Source of the DNA: Patulibacter defluvii
Lineage (GTDB): Bacteria; Actinomycetota; Thermoleophilia; Solirubrobacterales; Solirubrobacteraceae
NCBI RefSeq assembly: GCF_034096925.1
Contig: NZ_JAWZSQ010000014.1
Coordinates: forward strand, 72,347 to 136,346
Length of the DNA stretch: 64,000 nucleotides
Direction: 5' to 3'
Shown here: positions 7,277-16,802 of the stretch, in pieces
Position numbering within the stretch: the first letter of the stretch is position 1
How the letters are laid out: each line of letters opens with the position of its first letter
Notes under the pieces: generated by a model
Databases searched by the model: none
The model's input: only the letters and a program-made list of their open reading frames with translations
Told to the model about the DNA's origin: nothing
Translations under genes and position numbers: made by a program

Positions 7277-8473
7277 TCAATCGGGTCTGGCCACGGTCGG
7301 GCCCCGTCGTGCCGCCGCCCGTCCCTGCGCGTAGATCGCCTGCAGGAGGCCGATCGCGAGGTAGGTGGAGAGCACCGAGGAACCGCCGTAGCTCACAAGC
7401 GGGAGCGGGATGCCGGTGATGGGCATGATGCCCACGTTCATCCCCGCGTTGATCAGGACTTCGAACAGGAGCATCGCCAGGATGCCGGCGGCCAGTACGG
7501 CGCCGTAGAAGTCCCTCGCGGTCGAGAGGATGCGCAACCCGCGCCACATGATCAGTGCGTAGAGGGAGAGGATCGTCGCCGCTCCCATGAAGCCGAAGCG
7601 CTCGCCGACCGACGCGAAGATGAAGTCGGTCTGCTTCTCCGGCAGGTAGTTCAGTTTCTGCTGCGTCGCCCGGTCGCCTCGGCCGGTCTTCTGCCCGGAG
7701 CCGATCGCGATCTTGGCGTTGTTCAGCTGGTAGCCCGGACCCTGCTCGTCGCCGGGGTGGAGGAAGGCCGTCAGGCGATCCACCTGGTAGGGCTTGAGGA
7801 CGTTGACCCCGGCCGCCGGCAGCAGCCCCAGCACGGCCACGATCCCGGTCACCGCGATCGCGCCGATGATCCCCAGGTGGCGCCCGGGGGTGCCGCCGAT
7901 CAGCAGCACTCCGGTGGTGACCGCGCCGTAGACCAGGCCGGAGCCGAGGTCGGAGGTCACGACCATCACCGCCGGCAGGCCCATGAAGGCCAGCAGCCGC
8001 AGGGTCGTCGCCCACTCGTCGATCGCCCGTGAGCGCTCGACCAGCACCGCCGCGCCGCAGACGGCGAGCAGCACCTTGCCGAGCTCGGACGCCTGGAAGC
8101 TGAAGAACGGCAGCTGGATCGAGAGCGTCGAGCCGTTGACCGTCGAGCCGAAGAGGGCCACGGCCACGATCGAGGCGAGCATGAACCCGTAGAGGATCCA
8201 GCGCACCTCCTGCAGCCGCGCGTAGTCGATCCGCGAGACGACGCCGGCGACGGCGATCCCGACCAGGCCGTAGACGACCTGGCGGACGACGAACGAGTTG
8301 CCGTCGGTGGCGCCGGCCAGGGCGACCACCGAGCAGACGGTCAGGCCGACCGCCGCCAGCGCCAGCACCGGGTCGAACGGCAGCCGCAGGTCGACGGCGC
8401 CGGTCAGCTCGTCGCGGCGGCGCCGGCGCGGCAGCCGCATCCCGATCGGGGTCGCGTCGCGGGTGGCGGCCAT
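7277..8473 (-). CDS. rodA: rod-shape SEDS peptidoglycan polymerase RodA
   Basis: Glycosyltransferase of the elongasome that polymerises lipid II together with PBP2. The 398 aa contain about ten membrane spans of the SEDS family. Typical motifs are QPSELGK-like SFQASELGK, DLGSGLVYG, GYQLNNAKIAIGSG and the C-terminal PITGIPLPLVSYGGSS. The ATG at 8473 shares its A with the stop of mrdA (TGATG), implying translational coupling. It sits in the operon mreB-mreC-mreD-mrdA-rodA. FtsW is the close alternative, but neighbours and motifs favour RodA. Confidence 0.95.
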   Translation of the reverse strand: MAATRDATPIGMRLPRRRRRDELTGAVDLRLPFDPVLALAAVGLTVCSVVALAGATDGNSFVVRQVVYGLVGIAVAGVVSRIDYARLQEVRWILYGFMLASIVAVALFGSTVNGSTLSIQLPFFSFQASELGKVLLAVCGAAVLVERSRAIDEWATTLRLLAFMGLPAVMVVTSDLGSGLVYGAVTTGVLLIGGTPGRHLGIIGAIAVTGIVAVLGLLPAAGVNVLKPYQVDRLTAFLHPGDEQGPGYQLNNAKIAIGSGQKTGRGDRATQQKLNYLPEKQTDFIFASVGERFGFMGAATILSLYALIMWRGLRILSTARDFYGAVLAAGILAMLLFEVLINAGMNVGIMPITGIPLPLVSYGGSSVLSTYLAIGLLQAIYAQGRAAARRGPTVARPD

Positions 8474-10650
8474 CACTGGTTCTCCGACGGCTGGCCGGCT
8501 TCGCAGGGCGCCTGCGTCTGCTCGTACCACTGGCGCAGCACCCGGCAGACGACCGGGGCGGCGGTGGTGGTGCCGAAGCCGCCGTTCTCGATCGTCGCGA
8601 CGACGACGATCGGACGCTCGGCATCGGGCACCATCGCCGCGAACCACGCCTGGTCGGGGCAGGCCGAGTCCTTGCAGCGCTGGGCGGTGCCGGTCTTGCC
8701 GAAGACCGGCTGCCGGTTCTGGTCCCAGCCGTTGAAGACGGCGGCGGCGGTGCCCTCGGAGGTCGAGGTGACGGCGCCCAGGCCGCGCAGGATCTCGCGC
8801 TTCCAGAGCGCGTCGAAGCGGACGGTCCGCGGCTTCGGGTACGGGATCTTGCGCACCAGCCGGCCGTCGGCGGTCTCGATCTGCCAGCCGATGTGGGGCG
8901 TCGGGAAGCTCAGCTTCGCGCTCAGCGGCTGGTCGGGCCGGTCGTAGAGGCCGGCGTACGACTCGGCCACCTGCAGCGGGGTCGCCTGCAGGTCGCCCTG
9001 GCCGATCGAAAGGTTGACGTTGTCGCCCAGCAGGTAGCTGCCGTTGACGTCGAAGACCGTGTAGCAGTTGGGGACCTTGCGCTGCTTGCGGCAGGCCAGC
9101 TCGGCGGCGTTGCGCTTGCGGCGCCAGGCGGCGTCGGGGATCGTGCCCGACTCCTCGCCGGGGATGTCGATCCCGGTCTTGCGGCCGAAGCCGTAGAGCC
9201 GGGCCCAGGTCTGCAGCGGCTGGTCCTTCAACGGGAACAGCTTGGCGCCGATGTCGTAGTAGTAGACGTCGGAGGAGAACTGCAGCGACTGCCAGAGGTT
9301 GGCCGCCGGCAGCTCCGACTTGCCGGCGTTGCAGAACTCCTGGCGGTTGGCGCCGAAGAACCGGCAGGCGCCCCCGGGGACCTCCTGCTCGGGCGTGATC
9401 ACGCCGTTGGCCAGGCCGGCCGACGCGGTCACGATCTTGAAGGTCGAGCCGGTCGGGTAGCCGGCGGCGATCGCGCGGTTGAACATCGGCGCGCCACTGC
9501 GCTCGCTGGTCAGCCGCCGGTAGCGCTTGATGCTGATGTCGCCGCCGTTGAGGACGTTGAGGTCGACCGACGGGTAGGAGCCGATCGCCAGCAGCTCGCC
9601 GTTGCGCGGATCCATCGCGACGAACGCGCCGGCCGCCTTGCGACCGGTCTTCTCGTCGACCGGGTCGTCGCGGATCACCTTCTGGATCGCGAACTGGGCG
9701 GTCCGCTGGAGCCGCTCGTCGAGCGTCAGCCGCAGCCGGTAGCCGGCCTTGGCCGGGTTCTCCTCGACCGCGCCGGTCGGGCGGCCGAGCGAGTCGACCT
9801 CGACCCGCTGCTCGCCGTCCTCGCCGCGCAGGTAGCTGTCGTAGCGGCGCTCGATCCCGTCCTGGCCGATCCGCTGGCCCTGGCGGAGGCCGCGGTAGCG
9901 CTCCTCCTTCAGCTGGTCCTCGCTGATCTGGCTGACGTTGCCGAAGATCTGCGAGGCCAGGCTCTTGCCCGGGTAGTGGCGCAGGTACTCCTTGGTCACC
10001 GTCAGGCCGGGGAAGCGGTCCTGGTTCTCGAGCAGGAAGTTGCGGACCGGGATCGAGACGTCGGTCTTGAGCGCGACGCCGGCCCACGGCAGCCGCACCA
10101 TCCCGCTGACCACCCGCGAGTAGAGCCGCGCCGGCGAGGTCTTGAGGATCGGGCTGTAGCGCTCCAGCAGCGCCCGCAGGCCGGGGCTGGCGTCGCGGCT
10201 GATCCGCAGCGGCTTCGGGGCCTCGATCGCGGCCCGGGCGCGGCGGAACCGCTGCTGGCGGCGCTTGCTCGGCTTCTTGCGGCCGCCGAGGATCTGCTCC
10301 TGGAGCCGGGTCACGCGGACCTCGTACTTGCCCTGGCGGCTGCCCCAGTCGGCGATCTTGTCGCGATCGGCGGTCGGGACCGCGTCGGCCTGGAGGGTGA
10401 CGACGGTCGCGACCTTGTTCTCGACCAGCGTCTGCTTGTTGCGGTCGACGATGAAGCCGCGGGGGGCGGCGATCCGGACCACGCGGGCCTTGTTCTCGGT
10501 CGCCTTGGCCAGGTAGTCGTCGCCCTGCAGGATCTGGAGGAACCAGAGCCGCAGGAAGAGGACCGCGAAGACGCCGAACGCGACGATCCCGAAAGCCGCG
10601 ACGCGCAAGGCCAGCTGCGGGGTCGGAGTGCGGCGGTCTCGCGTGCTCAT
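8473..10650 (-). CDS. mrdA: penicillin-binding protein 2 (elongation transpeptidase)
   Basis: Class B PBP that cross-links peptidoglycan in the elongasome, partner of RodA; 725 aa. A transmembrane segment lies at about 14-38, then a pedestal/dimerisation domain (SLGRPTG, RLTLDERLQRTAQ). The transpeptidase domain has SxxK at Ser402-Lys405 (GSTFK), SSD in QFSSDVYYYDIG and KTG at Lys652 (GKTGTAQ). There is an insertion rich in Lys/Arg around residues 120-145 (GGRKKPSKRRQQRFRR), unusual for the family. Cysteines near the C-terminus (CKDSACPDQAW, VVCRVL, APCEAG) could form extracytoplasmic disulfides. The start overlaps the mreD stop by four bases. Confidence 0.95.
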   Translation of the reverse strand: MSTRDRRTPTPQLALRVAAFGIVAFGVFAVLFLRLWFLQILQGDDYLAKATENKARVVRIAAPRGFIVDRNKQTLVENKVATVVTLQADAVPTADRDKIADWGSRQGKYEVRVTRLQEQILGGRKKPSKRRQQRFRRARAAIEAPKPLRISRDASPGLRALLERYSPILKTSPARLYSRVVSGMVRLPWAGVALKTDVSIPVRNFLLENQDRFPGLTVTKEYLRHYPGKSLASQIFGNVSQISEDQLKEERYRGLRQGQRIGQDGIERRYDSYLRGEDGEQRVEVDSLGRPTGAVEENPAKAGYRLRLTLDERLQRTAQFAIQKVIRDDPVDEKTGRKAAGAFVAMDPRNGELLAIGSYPSVDLNVLNGGDISIKRYRRLTSERSGAPMFNRAIAAGYPTGSTFKIVTASAGLANGVITPEQEVPGGACRFFGANRQEFCNAGKSELPAANLWQSLQFSSDVYYYDIGAKLFPLKDQPLQTWARLYGFGRKTGIDIPGEESGTIPDAAWRRKRNAAELACRKQRKVPNCYTVFDVNGSYLLGDNVNLSIGQGDLQATPLQVAESYAGLYDRPDQPLSAKLSFPTPHIGWQIETADGRLVRKIPYPKPRTVRFDALWKREILRGLGAVTSTSEGTAAAVFNGWDQNRQPVFGKTGTAQRCKDSACPDQAWFAAMVPDAERPIVVVATIENGGFGTTTAAPVVCRVLRQWYEQTQAPCEAGQPSENQ

Positions 10651-11312
10651 CGGATGCGGACGTCCACGTCGGAGGACGAGGCGCGGCGGGTGTAGGCCCG
10701 CCGTCGCCGGCGCCGGCGCGCTTCCTCGGGAAGCATCGGCAACAGCCAGCGCTTCACCCGATTATGCACGGGCAGCGCGAGAAGGGCGTTGATGAGGGTC
10801 GTCCCCAGGATCGTGCCGATCATCCCCGTGCTGACCCGGGCGCCCTGGGCGAGCAGCAGCTCGAGCAGTCCGTAGACCACCAGCACCGAGGCGGTGCCGA
10901 AGAACCCGACCACGATCGGGACCGCGCTGCTCTCGGGGTCGCGGACCTCCCCCAGCCGCCCGACCGCGTAGCCGCTGAGGACGTAGGCCAGCGACGAGAG
11001 CCCCGGCGGCTGGCCGGCGACCAGGTCGAGCACCAGTCCGACGCCGAAGCCGAAGCCGGCGCCCCAGACCGGGCCGCTCAGCAGCGCCACCATCAGCAGC
11101 GTCAGCAGCGCCAGGTCGAGCTGCATCCCGAGGAAGGCGACGCGGCTGAAGAGGACCAGCTGGAGCAGCGCCACCAGCAGCCCCAGCAGCCCCAGCCGCA
11201 GCGCCGGCAGCGGCCCGAGGACCGAGTGGTCGAACAGCCGGACCCGCCCCAGCCGGACCCGGCGCCGCTGGCGCGGGCGGCGCGTGCGGCTGATGGCCGG
11301 CTGCGGGCTCAC
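10647..11312 (-). CDS. mreD: rod-shape-determining protein MreD
   Basis: Integral membrane component of the MreBCD complex; 221 aa, slightly longer than the usual 160-180. It has five or six hydrophobic spans from about residue 35 to 185, flanked by Arg-rich cytoplasmic ends (RRPRQRRRVRLGR and EEARRRRRRRAYTRR). The sequence itself is weakly conserved, as normal for MreD; identification rests on topology and on position between mreC and mrdA, with four-base overlaps on both sides. Confidence 0.9.
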   Translation of the reverse strand: MSPQPAISRTRRPRQRRRVRLGRVRLFDHSVLGPLPALRLGLLGLLVALLQLVLFSRVAFLGMQLDLALLTLLMVALLSGPVWGAGFGFGVGLVLDLVAGQPPGLSSLAYVLSGYAVGRLGEVRDPESSAVPIVVGFFGTASVLVVYGLLELLLAQGARVSTGMIGTILGTTLINALLALPVHNRVKRWLLPMLPEEARRRRRRRAYTRRASSSDVDVRIR

Positions 11313-12181
11313 GGCGAGCGGGTCCCTCCGACGGCGCGCGTCAGCACCTGCACGGTCTCCAGCGAGCGCAGGTCGACGAGCGGCCGCAGGTGGGCCACCT
11401 GGTCGTCGCCGCCGCGCCCGGAGACCCGGGTGATGCGCCCGATCGGGAGGTCCGGCGGCGCCTTCGAGGCGAGGTCGCCGGCGTTCGGCGCCGAGCCCGA
11501 GGTCACCACCAGGGTGCCGTCGGGGATGTCGGTCGCGGCCGGGATGAAGAGCAGCTCGAGGTCGGTCATCGTGCCCGCGCCGGCGCCCTGGAGGACGCCG
11601 AAGTCCTTGCCGCCCTGCAGCCGCGCGCCGACCTTGACCGACTGGTCGGGCAGCAGCGAGACGATCGCCGAGCCGGCCTGGACCGCGGTCACGAAGCCGA
11701 CCAGCCCGCCGCCGTCGTCGTCGGCCGCGACCACCGGGTCGTTCTTCTCGATCCCGTCGCCGGTGCCCTTGTCGATCCGCAGCGTGCTGGCCCAGGCCGT
11801 CGGCGACTGGGCGATCACGTCGGCCCCGACCGCGCCGTAGCGGCTCTGGAGCTGGAGCCGGCTGGAGAGCTGGAGCTGCTTGCGAAGCCGGTCGGCCTCG
11901 GCCGCGCCGGAGGCGGAGCGGGCGACCTCGCGCCGCAGCTCGGCGTTCTCCTTGCGCAGCTTCTTGTTCTCGTCGGTCGCGTCGGCGGTGTCGCCGAACC
12001 AGTTGACCAGGTCGCGGACCGGCTTGACGATCGTCGAGGCGCCGTCGACCAGCGGGCCGGCGACGCCGCCGCTGGTGCCGCCGCCGGCCGAGCCGAAGGC
12101 GGCCGTCAGCAGGATCAGCGACACGACCACCAGGGCGGCGAGCACCAGGCGACGGCGGCGGCGTGCGGACGGATCGTTCAC
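11309..12181 (-). CDS. mreC: rod-shape-determining protein MreC
   Basis: Periplasm-side scaffold of the elongasome linking MreB/MreD with PBP2. The 290 aa have a short basic N-terminus, one membrane span (about 13-31), a coiled coil (DENKKLRKENAELRREVAR, about 69-110) and the C-terminal double beta-barrel (SVKVGARLQGGKDFGVLQG, IGRITRVSG). The GTG at 12181 is the only start that leaves a short cytoplasmic tail; the frame is open further upstream only because it runs opposite mreB codons. It follows mreB by 47 bases and overlaps mreD by four. Confidence 0.93.
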   Translation of the reverse strand: MNDPSARRRRRLVLAALVVVSLILLTAAFGSAGGGTSGGVAGPLVDGASTIVKPVRDLVNWFGDTADATDENKKLRKENAELRREVARSASGAAEADRLRKQLQLSSRLQLQSRYGAVGADVIAQSPTAWASTLRIDKGTGDGIEKNDPVVAADDDGGGLVGFVTAVQAGSAIVSLLPDQSVKVGARLQGGKDFGVLQGAGAGTMTDLELLFIPAATDIPDGTLVVTSGSAPNAGDLASKAPPDLPIGRITRVSGRGGDDQVAHLRPLVDLRSLETVQVLTRAVGGTRSP

Positions 12182-12228
12182 GGAACGCGGTTCGACGAGG
12201 GCGGGCGGCGCACGGGGCGGCCGGGGGT

Positions 12229-13281
<1,053 letters not shown>

Positions 13282-13453
13282 CGAGGCGTGGGGGTCCGAT
13301 CCGGGTGCCCGTTCCGCGAAGCGTCGGCCGCGGGCGGTGGCGGGGAGCAGGTCCCATCCGTCCTCCGCCGCCGCGGATCGAGGCCGGAGTGTAGCGGAGG
13401 CCCTTCGACGCGCTGTCCATGAATCGCCGCGTGCATGGGGCCTGTGCGCCCGG

Positions 13454-14059
13454 TCACGGATGCCGCAGCAGCGCGGGCGCGCGGCGGGCCAACAGCGCCA
13501 CCGGCAGCCCCACGACCGTCCACCAGTCGCCCTCGATCGCGTCGACCAGCAGGGTCCCGCGGAGCTGGATCGCGTAGCCGCCGGCCCGCTCGCGCCACTC
13601 CTCGGTGGCGACGTACCAGGCCAGCTCCCGCTCGCTCAGCGTCCGGAAGCGGACGAGGGTCGTGTCGGCCTCGGCCAGCAGCGTCTCGTGGCCGCCGTCG
13701 GCGCCGGCCCGGACGACCGCGGCCGAGGAGGCGACGTGGTGGCCGCGCCCCGACCAGCGGCGCAGCATCGCGGCGGCCTCGGCGGCGTCGGCCGGCTTGC
13801 CGACCGCCCGCGGGGCCGCGGTCGCCTCGCCGAGGTCGTCGACGATCACCGTGTCGGCGCCGAGGACGAGGGTCCCGGGCGGCTCGCCGTCGGCGACGGC
13901 GAGCGCCTTGCGGCGGGCGTTCTCGATCGCGACCGCGATCGGCTCGCCGTCGGTCCGCTCCTCGACGTCCGAGACCCGGACCCGGAACGGCACCGACAGC
14001 GTCTCGAGGATCGCCCGCCGCTGGGGCGAGCGCGACGCCAGCACCAGCGGCGCGCTCAC
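13454..14059 (-). CDS. maf: Maf-type nucleotide pyrophosphatase
   Basis: Maf/YhdE-family nucleoside triphosphate pyrophosphatase that hydrolyses non-canonical or excess nucleotides (dTTP/UTP or modified bases). The 201 aa begin VSAPLVLASRSPQRRAIL, containing the SPxRR loop, with VLGADTVI and the YxxTGEW-like region (WYVATEEWRERAGGYAIQ) further on. The start is GTG at 14059 with GAGGGAG upstream. The gene lies 11 bases downstream of ndk, another nucleotide enzyme, and the two are probably cotranscribed. An RNA-free septum-formation role has been proposed for Maf but is not visible here. Confidence 0.93.
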   Translation of the reverse strand: MSAPLVLASRSPQRRAILETLSVPFRVRVSDVEERTDGEPIAVAIENARRKALAVADGEPPGTLVLGADTVIVDDLGEATAAPRAVGKPADAAEAAAMLRRWSGRGHHVASSAAVVRAGADGGHETLLAEADTTLVRFRTLSERELAWYVATEEWRERAGGYAIQLRGTLLVDAIEGDWWTVVGLPVALLARRAPALLRHP

Positions 14060-14070
14060 CGACCGCTCCC

Positions 14071-14478
14071 TCAGCCCAGCTCGGGGAAGAAGCGCTTGAT
14101 CTCGATCTCGGCGTTCTCGTCCGAGTCCGAGCCGTGGACGACGTTCTCGCCGGCCTCGATCGCCAGGTCGCCGCGGATCGAGCCCGGGGCGGCCTCGAGC
14201 GGGTTGGTGGCGCCGATCACCTGGCGGCCGACCTCGACCGCCGACGGGCCGTCGAGGATCACCGCGACGACCGCACCGCCGGTCATGAACGAGACCAGCT
14301 CGCCGAAGAACGGCTTGTCGCTGAGGTGCGCGTAGTGCTCCTCGACGACGGCGGTCTCGAGCTGCACGAGCTTGAGGGCGCTGATGCGCAGGCCCTTGCG
14401 CTCGAAGCGGCCGAGCGTCTCGCCGATCAGCTGGCGCTTGACGCCGTCCGGCTTGACGAGAACGAGGGTGCGGGACAT
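14071..14478 (-). CDS. ndk: nucleoside diphosphate kinase
   Basis: Transfers the gamma phosphate from ATP to other NDPs through a phosphohistidine. The 135 aa show MSRTLVLVKPDGVKRQLIGE at the N-terminus and the catalytic His115 in NVVHGSDS, full family length. It precedes maf. The element with a long covarying hairpin lies on the other strand about 90 bases upstream of its start. Confidence 0.97.
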   Translation of the reverse strand: MSRTLVLVKPDGVKRQLIGETLGRFERKGLRISALKLVQLETAVVEEHYAHLSDKPFFGELVSFMTGGAVVAVILDGPSAVEVGRQVIGATNPLEAAPGSIRGDLAIEAGENVVHGSDSDENAEIEIKRFFPELG

Positions 14479-14565
14479 AGGGCTTCGAAGTCTCCTTGCG
14501 GGGTCGGGCGGCCGATCGCGCCGGCCGGGCCCGGAGATTCAAGCAGCAGCAGGCCAGGGGTGGAT

Positions 14566-14671
14566 GCGAGGGGTTCGCAGGTCAAGCAGGTCGGTGCGCC
14601 GAAGCGAGAGCCGTACGCAGTACTGCCGAGCGCGCGGCGTGCCGAGATGCGCCGGCCTGCGGGCCCCTCGC
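14566..14671 (+). ncRNA. structured repeat element, copy A (candidate RNA)
   Basis: A 106-nt unit preceded by GGAT. The outer stem pairs 14566-14583 with 14654-14671, all 18 positions paired with three G-U. A 7-nt AAGCAGG on the 5' side faces GATGCGCC on the 3' side. The inner stem pairs 14591-14601 with 14635-14645, 11 bp with two G-U. The loop contains the conserved apical hairpin GTAC-GCA-GTAC (14613-14623) inside GCGAGAGCC...TGCCGAGCG. All wobbles are G-U when read on the plus strand and would be A-C on the other, so plus-strand RNA is favoured. It lies between two minus-strand genes. I know no matching family. Confidence 0.7.
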
Positions 14672-14678
14672 GCCGCCC

Positions 14679-15209
14679 CTAGCGGTCGACCGCGGATCGC
14701 TCGTGCTCGGCCTCGGCCTCGTCGGCCCGCCGGCGGCGACGGCGCCGCGGCGTCCGGCCCGGGATCTCCGTCTCGCAGTAGGGGCAGATCCGCCACTCGG
14801 GATCGAGCGGCTTGGCGCAGCCGCTGCACTGGTCGCGCAGCTTCCGCAGGCACGAGGGGCAGCGCAGGAAGTCCTTCTGCACCTGGTACTCGCAGTGCGG
14901 GCAGAGCAGCACGCCGGACTGCAGCAGCCGGGCCTCGGCCGCCTGCATCTCCAGCTCGCGCTCGCGCACGTCGTCGAGGTACTCCGGCGGTCGCACGACC
15001 ATGTAGATGATCGTCCCGGCGAAGGGCAGCACCAGCGCCGCGACCGTCGCGGTGCCGATCAGCACGGGGTCGGTGATCCGGCGACGGGCGTCCGACCACG
15101 TGTAGTAGACGAGCGCCAGCCAGATCAGGACGACGAAGAGGACCAACAGCTTCACGACGGTGTCGAGAGTGCCGTTGTTGATGCCGAACACGGCGAGGAG
15201 ATCGGGCAT
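14679..15209 (-). CDS. membrane protein with double zinc ribbon
   Basis: A protein of 176 aa from the ATG at 15209; a GTG ten codons upstream (15239) is possible. Two transmembrane segments lie at about 19-36 and 50-72, then a helical stretch (VRERELEMQAAEARLLQ). A zinc-ribbon region follows with four CxxC pairs at Cys103/106, 117/120, 128/131 and 142/145, ending in an Arg-rich tail. This is the double-zinc-ribbon (DZR) plus membrane anchor layout known from actinobacterial proteins of unknown role. It could bind nucleic acid or protein at the membrane. It is followed by the structured repeat on the opposite strand. Confidence 0.88.
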   Translation of the reverse strand: MPDLLAVFGINNGTLDTVVKLLVLFVVLIWLALVYYTWSDARRRITDPVLIGTATVAALVLPFAGTIIYMVVRPPEYLDDVRERELEMQAAEARLLQSGVLLCPHCEYQVQKDFLRCPSCLRKLRDQCSGCAKPLDPEWRICPYCETEIPGRTPRRRRRRRADEAEAEHERSAVDR

Positions 15210-15281
15210 GGTGGTCACAGGAACGGTAGTTCGTCGCACGACCTGGCGGTTCCTGCGCGAGAGCCGCCGGCGCGGTGGTGC

Positions 15282-15416
15282 TCAGAGAAAGGCACGACCG
15301 AGTGCGTAGCCGATGGCGAAGAACACGAGGATGACCAGGGCCACGACCACGGCGACGCCGAGGACCAGGCGCAGCACCGGGAGGGACTCGTCGTGGCGGG
15401 GGTCGGTCGGGGACAT
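15282..15416 (-). CDS. 44-aa single-span membrane peptide
   Basis: A small open frame starting with ATG at 15416. It has a charged N-terminus (MSPTDPRHDESLP) and one strongly hydrophobic helix of about 25 residues (LRLVLGVAVVVALVILVFFA), then GYALGRAFL. It sits in the same direction between folC (15 bases upstream) and the zinc-ribbon gene, in a gap that would otherwise be 190 bases. Its topology and position support a real gene; the function is unknown. Confidence 0.65.
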   Translation of the reverse strand: MSPTDPRHDESLPVLRLVLGVAVVVALVILVFFAIGYALGRAFL

Positions 15417-15431
15417 GGGACGGGGATGGGA

Positions 15432-16802
15432 TCAGAACGCGGAGGCCGGCCCGGCGCCCGGCCCGCGGTGCAGGTCGGCCAGCAGGTGCAGCGATCCGGT
15501 GGCGAGCACGGTACCGCCCGCCCCGGCCAGTGTACGGGCTCGACGGAGGCCCTCGTGCGGATCGGCGGCGGTCTCGACCGGCCGGCCGGGCAGCGCGCGG
15601 GTCACGAAGGCGGCCAGCTCGGCCGCCGGCAGCGCGCGCGGATTGGCCGGCGCGACGCAGACGACGCGGTCGCACCAGCGGTCGAGGGCCCGCACCATCG
15701 CGGCCGGGTCCTTGTCGGCCAGCACGCCGAGCAGCGCGACCAGCGGCCGCCGCGGCGGGGCCGCGTCGAGGGCGTCGGCCAGCGCGGCCATCCCGGCCTC
15801 GTTGTGGGCCCCGTCGTGGATCACGGTCGGCCGCTCGGGACCGCCCGGATCGACCGTCTGGAAGCGGCCGGGGACGACGATCCCGGCCGCCAGGTCGCGG
15901 GCGGCGGCGGGGTCGGCGGCGCCGAGGTGGGCGTCGACGGCGGCCATCGCCGTGGCCAGGTTCCGGCGCTGGAAGAGCGCGCCGCCGGCGCTCGCGCCGC
16001 CCGCGGCGGCCGGGCCGGTGCCGGGGGTCGGGACGTCGGCCCCGGGGTCGGCGGCGGCGCGGACGATCGTGGCGCCGCGCTCGGCCGCCACCCGCTCGGC
16101 GACCGCCAGCGCGTCGGCCGGCAGCCCGTCGCCGAGCACCAGGGTCCCGCCGGGCCGCAGCACCTCGACCTTCTCGGCGGCGATCGCGGCGGTCGTCTCC
16201 CCCAGCCAGCGGGTGTGCTCGAGGGCGATGCTGGTGAGGACCGCGACCCGCGGGTCGGCGGCCGCGGCCGGATCGCGCGGCAGCACGTTGGTGGCGTCCC
16301 AGCGGCCGCCGAGGCCGGCCTCGATCACCGCGCAGTCGACGCCGGCGTCGGCGAAGGCCAGGTAGGCGGCGGCGGTGATCGCCTCGAACTGGGTGACCGG
16401 GTCCTCGCCGTTCCAGTCGCCGCCGGCGTCGGCCGGGCGCCGCTCCAGCTCGGCGGCGGCGTCGCGGACCCGGGCGACGGCGGCGGCGAAGGGGCCCGCG
16501 GCCAGCGGCGCGCCGCCGATCTGGACCCGCTCGGCGAAGCGGACCAGGTGCGGCGAGACGTAGGCCCCGGCGCGGACGCCGCGCCGCTCCAGCAGCGCGG
16601 CGGCGAAGGTCACCGTCGAGGTCTTGCCGTTGCTGCCGACGACGTGGATCGCCCGGAAGCGCTCCTGCGGCCGGCCGAGCAGCTCCAGCAGCGCCCGCAT
16701 CCGCCCGAGCCCGGGCCGGATCCCGAACAGCTCGCGCTCGAGCAGCCACCGGTCGGGGTCCCACGCCGCCCCGGCGCCGGCGGCTCCGGTGGCGATGGTC
16801 AC
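15432..16802 (-). CDS. folC: folylpolyglutamate/dihydrofolate synthase
   Basis: Mur-ligase-family enzyme that adds glutamate to folates and, in bifunctional forms, to dihydropteroate. The 456 aa include the ATP loop VGSNGKTS at 55-62, the Mur-type IEAGLGGRWDATN and the HDGAHNEAGM motif of the C-terminal domain. The start GTG overlaps the valS stop by four bases (GTGA), which implies coupled translation and the operon valS-folC, conserved in many actinobacteria and firmicutes. Confidence 0.95.
   Translation of the reverse strand: MTIATGAAGAGAAWDPDRWLLERELFGIRPGLGRMRALLELLGRPQERFRAIHVVGSNGKTSTVTFAAALLERRGVRAGAYVSPHLVRFAERVQIGGAPLAAGPFAAAVARVRDAAAELERRPADAGGDWNGEDPVTQFEAITAAAYLAFADAGVDCAVIEAGLGGRWDATNVLPRDPAAAADPRVAVLTSIALEHTRWLGETTAAIAAEKVEVLRPGGTLVLGDGLPADALAVAERVAAERGATIVRAAADPGADVPTPGTGPAAAGGASAGGALFQRRNLATAMAAVDAHLGAADPAAARDLAAGIVVPGRFQTVDPGGPERPTVIHDGAHNEAGMAALADALDAAPPRRPLVALLGVLADKDPAAMVRALDRWCDRVVCVAPANPRALPAAELAAFVTRALPGRPVETAADPHEGLRRARTLAGAGGTVLATGSLHLLADLHRGPGAGPASAF

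Noticed and set aside
13282..13453. A promoter for mreB at TACACT (about 13390)
   Set aside because: The best upstream match TGGACA is 20 bases away, too far for a normal spacing, so I do not list it as a feature.
15241..15281. A further copy of the structured repeat at GCGCGAGAGCCGCCGG
   Set aside because: Only GCGAGAGCC matches; the GTAC hairpin, TGCCGAGCG and both stems are missing.
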